This document shows, piece by piece, positions 6,553 to 10,529 of a stretch of 10,529 nt of DNA. This DNA comes from Candidatus Aerophobota bacterium (GTDB lineage Bacteria > Aerophobota > Aerophobia > Aerophobales > JAGGXI01). The stretch is taken from positions 1-10,529 of the forward strand of contig JAGGXI010000005.1 in assembly GCA_021163155.1 (NCBI GenBank), given 5' to 3'. The translations under genes and the position numbers were made by a program. How positions within the stretch are numbered: position 1 is the stretch's first letter; the number at the start of each line of letters is the position of its first letter. Under the pieces are notes generated by a model that was not told the origin of the DNA, made no database searches, and saw nothing but the letters and a program-made list of their open reading frames with translations.

Positions 6553-6624
6553 TGCCGAAGGGGGGACTTTTCCCGAAAGACTATATATATCTTATCACAT
6601 CTTAGAGATTTCGTCAACTGCCTT
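6553..6624 (-). pseudogene. Deleted second copy of the tRNA-Leu transcription unit
   Basis: Bases 6553-6569 equal the last 17 bases of the tRNA-Leu gene (5680-5696) and 6568-6624 equal its 57-bp promoter/leader region (5801-5857), joined directly with a TT shared at the junction. The 106 bases between, which hold most of the tRNA, are missing. Homology ends exactly at the tRNA discriminator base, after which eight T residues follow on the minus strand (6552-6545). The -35 (6617-6612) and -10 (6594-6589) boxes are intact, so a very short transcript could still be made. No functional tRNA can result. Confidence 0.85.
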
Positions 6625-6644
6625 CAAAATTTGCTAAATTTGGG

Positions 6645-7154
6645 TTAAAAATCTACTTCTTTTTTGAAGGATTTGCCTATAAGGGCTGATTTTACCACTT
6701 TCTTTATTTCCTCTAAATTAAAGGGTTTGATGAAATGATAAAAAATGCTCTCTTTTCGAACTTTTATTTCTATTGCCAGTGAGGTATCACCAGTGATAGT
6801 GATGATGGGAAGGTGGGGGTTAATTCTTTTTATGATAGAAATTACTTCAATTCCATTTATTCCAGTCATATGGATGTCTAAAATTAGGACATCAATGGTT
6901 TGCTTCATAACCTTCTTAACGGCCATAACTCCACTTTCTACTGTCTCTACCTTATAGCCTTCATCGGTAAGTGTTTCTCGTAGAAGTCTTCTGATAAACT
7001 CATCATCATCGACAACTAATATAGAAAACATTCTCTCCTCCTCCTCCAGTGCTTCAAGTTTCATCATATCCATAATCTTCCTGTTTAAATCTTTCAGGAT
7101 AAGTTTTGCTTTTACTGATAGCTTTCCTCTACCAATGATTTGGAAGGTAGACAT
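6645..7154 (-). CDS. Receiver-domain (CheY-like) response regulator
   Basis: A 169-residue protein whose residues 42-163 form a complete receiver domain: acidic pair Asp50/Asp51 in ILVVDDDE, phospho-acceptor Asp93 in LILDIHM, Thr121 in ITITGD and Lys143 in IKPF. No output domain follows, so it works as a stand-alone receiver or in a phosphorelay. Two starts are possible. The GTG/ATG-type start at 7154 (ATG) has a poor ribosome site. The ATG at 7031 (Met42) has GGAGGAGGAG directly upstream and starts precisely at the receiver domain, so the shorter 128-residue form is the likelier product. The same frame stays open upstream to 7250 without a start codon and reads like the end of a PAS domain. 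No partner kinase gene is in the window. Confidence 0.88.
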   Translation of the reverse strand: MSTFQIIGRGKLSVKAKLILKDLNRKIMDMMKLEALEEEERMFSILVVDDDEFIRRLLRETLTDEGYKVETVESGVMAVKKVMKQTIDVLILDIHMTGINGIEVISIIKRINPHLPIITITGDTSLAIEIKVRKESIFYHFIKPFNLEEIKKVVKSALIGKSFKKEVDF

Positions 7155-7216
7155 TCCTTTAGTATCTCTATCTTTCCCGGAAAAATTTATGGGAATTAAC
7201 TCACCCTTTTTATCTT

Positions 7217-7402
7217 CTATGCTACCAGGTATATTACAGACTGCCGAGCTTTATCTTTTACGGAGGATTGCCTAGCTGGCAGCTTTGGCTTAGTTAATAA
7301 CTTATCAAAGTATAGCGTGTTTGTCAGAGCTGGTATTAAAAAGCCCAGCGATAAGGAAAACACTAAAAATAGTAGGATTTGAATTAAACTTGATATATTC
7401 AA
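7217..7402 (-). CDS. Doubtful small membrane ORF
   Basis: A 61-codon frame with a TTG start and only a weak AAGAAAAAGAA ahead of it. Residues about 5-26 form one membrane segment (LIQILLFLVFSLSLGFLIPA). The following YFDKLLTKPKLP is loosely like the 'WY..L.KP...P' stretch near the N-terminus of TspO/MBR proteins, but the aromatic residues that define that family are missing and the frame ends soon after. Its end overlaps the open frame that runs into the receiver gene. It may be a small protein, the remains of a broken gene, or chance. Confidence 0.3.
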   Translation of the reverse strand: MNISSLIQILLFLVFSLSLGFLIPALTNTLYFDKLLTKPKLPARQSSVKDKARQSVIYLVA

Positions 7403-7456
7403 TTCTTTTTCTTAAGGGAAAATAAGAATATCTCGGGTAACAAGACCTTCTCATTT

Positions 7457-8173
7457 TTATCTACCCATCAATGTTTCGATAAATGTTTCAATGTAAAGTA
7501 TTGACGTTGTGCTTCTAAACAATATCTTCATCTCAAATCCTTCTTCTAAGGTTATCTTATTCCTTACAGACACAGAATCATCTTCTGATTCCTCCTCCGT
7601 CCAGTCAATAATATTTAATTGAGAGGCTGTGCTGCCTTCAAAAAGATTCACCGACATTTGAGAATATCCGCACCCATCCCCTATCAAGCTATACACATTG
7701 AATCCGGTATTAATAGTTCCGGACGAACTTGATTCTCCAGCATAGTGACCGAGTGAGTAGTCAGAATAAGCAAAAGCTTCACTGGAAAATCCAGAACCCC
7801 AGAGAAAACCCTCTTGATCGCAACCAACAAAGCTTCCAAAAGACCTTGCGTAGTCTTCCTCTCCAAAATAGCTTTGCATAAATTGGGCAGAACCCTCATC
7901 TACGGTAACCTTTCTGTTCACAGTAAGCCCATTTGCACTTTGTGTTCCACTATAATTACCGTCAGCAATAAAAATGTCACGCCTATGTCCATAGGGAGTA
8001 TCCGGATTAGACCAATCCATCTGGAGGGTGGACTCACTTCCAGTAAAAGATGCGGATATGTCTCCGCTTCCTTGAAATGTGAGACTGGAAATGCTGGAGT
8101 TAGCTGAGGAATCGGCTAATAATATCCCTCCTGCCATTAGTACCATTATAAGGAGAAAATTTAATCTTCTCAT
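7457..8173 (-). CDS. Secreted hypothetical protein (third of a tandem set)
   Basis: A 238-residue protein with a signal peptide in residues 1-25 (RR start, hydrophobic core, no lipobox Cys). The mature part is rich in Ser, Gly, Thr and Asp, is acidic, and looks beta-rich, with few Lys. It opens with SSLTFQGSGDISASFTGS, which resembles SLSFSGSGGSI at the same place in the gene just upstream, so the two are probably distant paralogs. It has two Cys residues (in FVGCDQEG and GDGCGYS). A strong AAGGAGGTG lies about 13 bases before the ATG. The gap to the preceding gene is 42 bases, so co-transcription is likely. I do not recognise a family. A surface or periplasmic role follows only from the signal peptide and composition. 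Confidence 0.75.
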   Translation of the reverse strand: MRRLNFLLIMVLMAGGILLADSSANSSISSLTFQGSGDISASFTGSESTLQMDWSNPDTPYGHRRDIFIADGNYSGTQSANGLTVNRKVTVDEGSAQFMQSYFGEEDYARSFGSFVGCDQEGFLWGSGFSSEAFAYSDYSLGHYAGESSSSGTINTGFNVYSLIGDGCGYSQMSVNLFEGSTASQLNIIDWTEEESEDDSVSVRNKITLEEGFEMKILFRSTTSILYIETFIETLMGR

Positions 8174-8215
8174 AGTTCTCTTTACACCTCCTTGTATCTA
8201 CACCAAAAATCTTTC

Positions 8216-8782
8216 TTAATCAGTCCGGACTCCGCCCTCAATTGTTGCCCAGCTGTCAAATTCAGTTACCCAGCCCAGGTTGAACTGATTAGCATTTGCC
8301 ATCACTCCCATAGTACAAGCGTCGTATCCTAAGACAAATTCAGAACTGAGCCACTCTCCCGTGTAAGCAATAATCTCCAGCCTTCCATTTCCTTTGCCTT
8401 CGGCGGAAAGTCCAAAATTTGCTGAATGCCCTGTGTCCACTGATTCACCCAACGATCCATTATCGTTAGATGATAAATAAGCCCCAAATGTTACATCAGG
8501 GTCAGTAGTATCAGTTATTGCTCTGATAAAACCTCCTCCGGAGAACTCTCCCTCCCTGCTGATAGCCGTGGGAGAGCTGGTGGAAACCTGTTGATTAATG
8601 CTGAGGTTTCCCCCTGCATTTACCTCAAACTCATCAGCGGCTACCCCGGGAGCTGTGGTAGCTATCAGGATGCTTCCACCGCTTCCAGAAAAGCTCAAGC
8701 TGGTAGAGCTGGCATAAACAAACGTTGCAAAAAAGAGGCAAAAAACAGCTGTAATAAAAATCGTTATTAATCTTTTTTTCAT
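8216..8782 (-). CDS. Secreted hypothetical protein (second of a tandem set)
   Basis: A 188-residue protein starting at the ATG at 8782. The frame is open further upstream to 8872, but that stretch translates a hairpin, while the ATG at 8782 has AAGGTGG eight bases ahead and begins a standard signal peptide (MKKRLITIFITAVFCLFFAT, likely cut after VYA). The mature part starts SSTSLSFSGSGGSI, is rich in Gly, Ser, Thr and Ala, and looks beta-rich, ending with a Trp-containing stretch (VTEFDSWATIEGGV). It shares its opening motif and general layout with the next gene (7457-8173). Only one Cys (YDACTMG) remains in the mature part. Function unknown. Exported and probably surface-located by inference. 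Confidence 0.78.
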   Translation of the reverse strand: MKKRLITIFITAVFCLFFATFVYASSTSLSFSGSGGSILIATTAPGVAADEFEVNAGGNLSINQQVSTSSPTAISREGEFSGGGFIRAITDTTDPDVTFGAYLSSNDNGSLGESVDTGHSANFGLSAEGKGNGRLEIIAYTGEWLSSEFVLGYDACTMGVMANANQFNLGWVTEFDSWATIEGGVRTD

Positions 8783-8826
8783 TCTTTTTACCACCTTATC
8801 TGATTTAAGTTGGAAAGAAGAGGAAG

Positions 8827-8852
8827 CTGGCTCAGGCAGTTGCCTGAACCAG
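8827..8852 (-). terminator. Hairpin between first and second secreted-protein genes
   Basis: CTGG-c-TCAGGCA (8827-8838) pairs with TGCCTGA-a-CCAG (8841-8852): 11 base pairs with one mismatch and a 2-base loop. On the minus strand it is followed by CTTCCTCTTCTTTCC, pyrimidine-rich but without a pure T-run. It may partly terminate transcription after the 249-residue protein gene or protect its mRNA end, making that first gene the most expressed. Confidence 0.5.
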
Positions 8853-8887
8853 TATATATTCCAAAGGGCCAAAGTTTTAGTTAGTTG

Positions 8888-9637
8888 TTACGGGGCCGGA
8901 TACTCGGTAATTGCAAAGCCTCCCGCGATGAAACCATCTACGTACCCATCGTCTGTAGCCACTACTGGTCCAACCGAGTAGACTTCTGAATGCGCTGCTC
9001 TATTGAGATTGGTATTCCATCCTGCAGCCAGTCCGCCTACAGAGTTCAAAGGCGAACCGTTCTGGGTATGATGGAAAGAGGCAGCTATTCCTCCACCTGC
9101 AGAAGCACATGTGTAAAGACCTACACCCTTGGCAATACTCTTAGGACGATCAGGATTTTTGCCCATTACCAAGTCTTTGTCCACAGTGTCAATCGCATAT
9201 CCTTGATAGAGTGCTGCAGAGCTGCTGCAATCACCAATTCCTACTGAGCCAGTGTATGAGCTAATGCCCAAAGTAGGTAAAGATGTCGTAGAGACTACAC
9301 CAGCAGCATGATATCCTGTATAAGGCGCAGGAAGTGCTGTGCTGTTAACTTCGTAACTCTTAAGCATCATCCCATAAACTTCACTATCCGAGCCATCCGC
9401 TGTCGGCACTAGTGTGTAACCAAATGTCTGGGAACCTGTTACGTCGCCTCTCAGGTAAGTGGAGTCATTGAGAACTGTAGGTCCTCCACCAAACTTTACT
9501 TTTGTATTCCATTGGTTTATATCGTAAGGCAGTGCCGAGTGGGTTGTATGTATTTTAATATTAGTTACTGCCATTCCTGCTCCTGCTAGTCCGAGGACCA
9601 ACAAAGCCGCTAATCCGATTATCAATCCTTTTTTCAT
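8888..9637 (-). CDS. Secreted hypothetical protein (first of a tandem set)
   Basis: A 249-residue exported protein. The signal peptide is textbook: MKKGLIIGLAALLVLGLAGA, with a likely cut after GMA near residue 23. The mature part is rich in Gly, Ser, Thr, Ala and Tyr and low in charge, with two Cys residues (GIGDCSSS and LYTCASAGGG) that could form a disulfide. It closes with a beta-like Gly-rich segment (VDGFIAGGFAITEY). Composition suggests a surface, fibre or matrix protein, but no family is recognised. AAAGGAG lies about 13 bases before the ATG, and the 5' leader holds a hairpin (9667-9686). Base composition is clearly more GC-rich than the ABC transporter genes. It seems to head a three-gene unit with the proteins at 8216-8782 and 7457-8173. 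Confidence 0.78.
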   Translation of the reverse strand: MKKGLIIGLAALLVLGLAGAGMAVTNIKIHTTHSALPYDINQWNTKVKFGGGPTVLNDSTYLRGDVTGSQTFGYTLVPTADGSDSEVYGMMLKSYEVNSTALPAPYTGYHAAGVVSTTSLPTLGISSYTGSVGIGDCSSSAALYQGYAIDTVDKDLVMGKNPDRPKSIAKGVGLYTCASAGGGIAASFHHTQNGSPLNSVGGLAAGWNTNLNRAAHSEVYSVGPVVATDDGYVDGFIAGGFAITEYPAP

Positions 9638-9666
9638 TTTAAATTATCATCTCCTTTGTCTTTTTA

Positions 9667-9686
9667 ACCTTTCTCATTAGAAAGGT
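9667..9686 (-). promoter_or_regulatory. Hairpin in the 5' leader of the secreted-protein unit
   Basis: A perfect 8-bp stem, ACCTTTCT (9667-9674) with AGAAAGGT (9679-9686), around a 4-base loop, lies about 30 bases before the ATG at 9637 and just upstream of its ribosome site. It could stabilise the mRNA 5' end or tune translation. I see no reliable -35/-10 pair for this unit. Confidence 0.4.
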
Positions 9687-9911
9687 CTGTTATTTTTCAA
9701 TGAGTTTTAAGTCCTCCGACTCAGCCTTATAGTCTGCTGATACTTCCTTCACTTTATAACCCTTTGACCCCTTACTTCCCATCTCTTCCTCTCTTTCTAC
9801 TTTCTTTTTTTGCTTAATCCTCTAATCCTTTACCCCTTTAATCCTTTTTTGTACCCATCGGATGCAAAATTAATGTTTTTCTTCTTTTAACAAAAGCTTT
9901 CATCAGACTCT
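9687..9911. other. Gene-free, pyrimidine-rich stretch
   Basis: No coding frame of note. On the plus strand, about 9770-9850 is almost all C and T, with repeated words such as AATCCT and CTTTA. On the minus strand this is a polypurine tract. It separates the PorV-like gene from the secreted-protein unit and should contain that unit's promoter, which I cannot place with confidence. Confidence 0.5.
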
Positions 9912-9950
9912 CCTTGCGCTGTTCCACAGAACAGCGCAAGGCTTCTTTTT
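9912..9950 (+). terminator. Strong plus-strand terminator-like hairpin
   Basis: A perfect 13-bp stem, CCTTGCGCTGTTC (9912-9924) with GAACAGCGCAAGG (9929-9941), with a 4-base loop, followed on the plus strand by CTTCTTTTTT. It lies 37 bases past the stop of the minus-strand PorV-like gene. On that strand no T-run follows, so as an intrinsic terminator it works only for plus-strand transcription, for which no gene is visible. Confidence 0.65.
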
Positions 9951-9978
9951 TACTATATCAAGAAATAGAAGGAATATC

Positions 9979-10529
9979 TTAAAAATTAGCTGTTAAAGAG
10001 ATTCTATGTGCGTTTCCGAAATCTTCATAGGGAGCATAAGCATAATCTATGTTTATATTTTTAAACTTAAAGCCCAATCCTGCTGTTATTCCAGAGCCGA
10101 CATCTTCTACTCCACTTTTATAACCTGCCCTGAGGGCAAAGGTATTTGTAAGATACCATTCAACCCCTGTATGAAAATTTACCTCATTATCAATGGGTTT
10201 ATTCACATCTAAAGCTAATTTAAATTTACTTATTGTGTAAGCCATACCCAGTCTGTAGTTTAAAGGAAGAGGGTCCTCTTCTTCCATAAACTTCTCTTTA
10301 CTTCCTATGTTTTGAACTCCTAAAGCAAGAGAGAGTCTTGATTTCTTATAAAATCCTCCTAAATCAAAACCATAGGTAGTTGCCGATTCTTTCTCAAACT
10401 TTTCTCCAATATACTTTATGCTTCCTCCTAATGAAAGGTTCTTTCCCACCTTGTGAGCATAGGCTAAAGTAATTAGGGTGCTATTAGCTTCAAAGGTATT
10501 TCCTGTTCCTTCTGGATAAACTAAGGTGG
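9979..10529 (-). CDS. PorV/UPF0164-like outer membrane beta-barrel protein, N-terminus outside window
   Basis: At least 183 residues, open at the right edge. An internal GTG at 10449 is not the start: the frame continues to the edge with TLVYPEGTGNTFEANSTL and LAYAHKVGKNLSLGG, which flows into family-like sequence. It shows alternating beta strands with turns (LSLGGSIKYIGEKFEKE, YGFDLGGFYKKSRLSLALGV, TNTFALRAGYKSG, ITAGLGFKFKNINIDYAYAP) and ends RISLTANF, with a terminal Phe as usual for outer membrane barrels. This pattern fits the PorV/PorQ and UPF0164 group. PorV is a partner of type IX secretion in Bacteroidota, but members in other phyla occur without that system, so no secretion role can be claimed here. 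It implies a diderm cell. Downstream lies the hairpin at 9912. Confidence 0.8.
   Translation of the reverse strand, partial: TLVYPEGTGNTFEANSTLITLAYAHKVGKNLSLGGSIKYIGEKFEKESATTYGFDLGGFYKKSRLSLALGVQNIGSKEKFMEEEDPLPLNYRLGMAYTISKFKLALDVNKPIDNEVNFHTGVEWYLTNTFALRAGYKSGVEDVGSGITAGLGFKFKNINIDYAYAPYEDFGNAHRISLTANF

Noticed and set aside
5680-6624. Integrative mobile element with attL/attR at tRNA-Leu.
   Set aside because: There is no integrase or transposase between the repeats. The repeated part is mainly the tRNA promoter side rather than only the tRNA 3' end. A unit duplication with deletion explains it better.
7217-7402. TspO/MBR protein fragment.
   Set aside because: The likeness is limited to a membrane segment and a Y..LL.KP stretch. 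The defining Trp/Pro residues are missing, so I list it only as a doubtful ORF.
7814-8107. 97-codon plus-strand frame opposite the 238-residue secreted protein gene.
   Set aside because: It is antisense to a gene with a signal peptide and a strong ribosome site, and its composition is not protein-like.
8783-8872. 30-residue N-terminal extension of the second secreted protein.
   Set aside because: It translates the hairpin at 8827-8852, would bury the signal peptide, and lacks a ribosome site. The ATG at 8782 has a good one.
9979-10529. Evidence for a type IX secretion system.
   Set aside because: Only a PorV/UPF0164-like barrel fragment is seen. None of the secreted proteins ends in a recognisable type IX C-terminal signal domain, and no other Por component is present.

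Overview
The window looks like a piece of chromosome from an uncultured, AT-rich, diderm bacterium. Evidence for an outer membrane is the PorV/UPF0164-like beta-barrel gene cut by the right edge and several secreted proteins with signal peptides. Short palindromic and tandem repeats between genes, a tRNA without an encoded CCA, and the gene types resemble candidate-phylum genomes (Aerophobetes, Omnitrophica or Atribacteria kind). That placement is a guess from general character, not a phylogenetic result.

Left part (1-4905, plus strand): the last 34 codons of an argJ-like gene, which seems to stop early. A gene-free stretch with two small REP-like palindromes follows. Next, a good sigma70-type promoter (TTGACA-N16-TATACT) drives an apparent operon: a TrpX-type ABC substrate-binding protein, a strong hairpin, a permease with a TTG start, an ATPase, and a DUF711/UPF0210 protein. 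The three transporter parts should form one importer of the tryptophan/tyrosine-type ABC family. The substrate and the DUF711 role are unknown. An imperfect repeat of about 60 bp follows the ATPase, and a related copy encodes the last residues of the permease.

Middle part (4942-6625): a convergent secreted beta-rich protein; a tandem array of 41-bp repeats; a complete tRNA-Leu(CAG) on the minus strand with its own promoter; a RelB/RelE-type toxin-antitoxin pair on the plus strand with a near-consensus promoter; and, beyond the toxin, a second, internally deleted copy of the tRNA-Leu transcription unit (promoter plus the last 17 nt of the tRNA). The toxin-antitoxin pair therefore lies between two copies of one tRNA unit.

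Right part (6645-10529, minus strand): a CheY-like receiver protein whose frame continues upstream into PAS-like sequence; a doubtful small membrane ORF; three consecutive secreted proteins (249, 188 and 238 aa), of which the latter two share an N-terminal motif; a gene-free region with a strong hairpin whose T-run faces the wrong way for the flanking genes; and the C-terminal part of the PorV/UPF0164-like outer membrane protein, open at the right edge. The three secreted genes appear to form one transcription unit, with a hairpin between the first and second. Their base composition is richer in GC than the transporter region. Their function is not recognisable.
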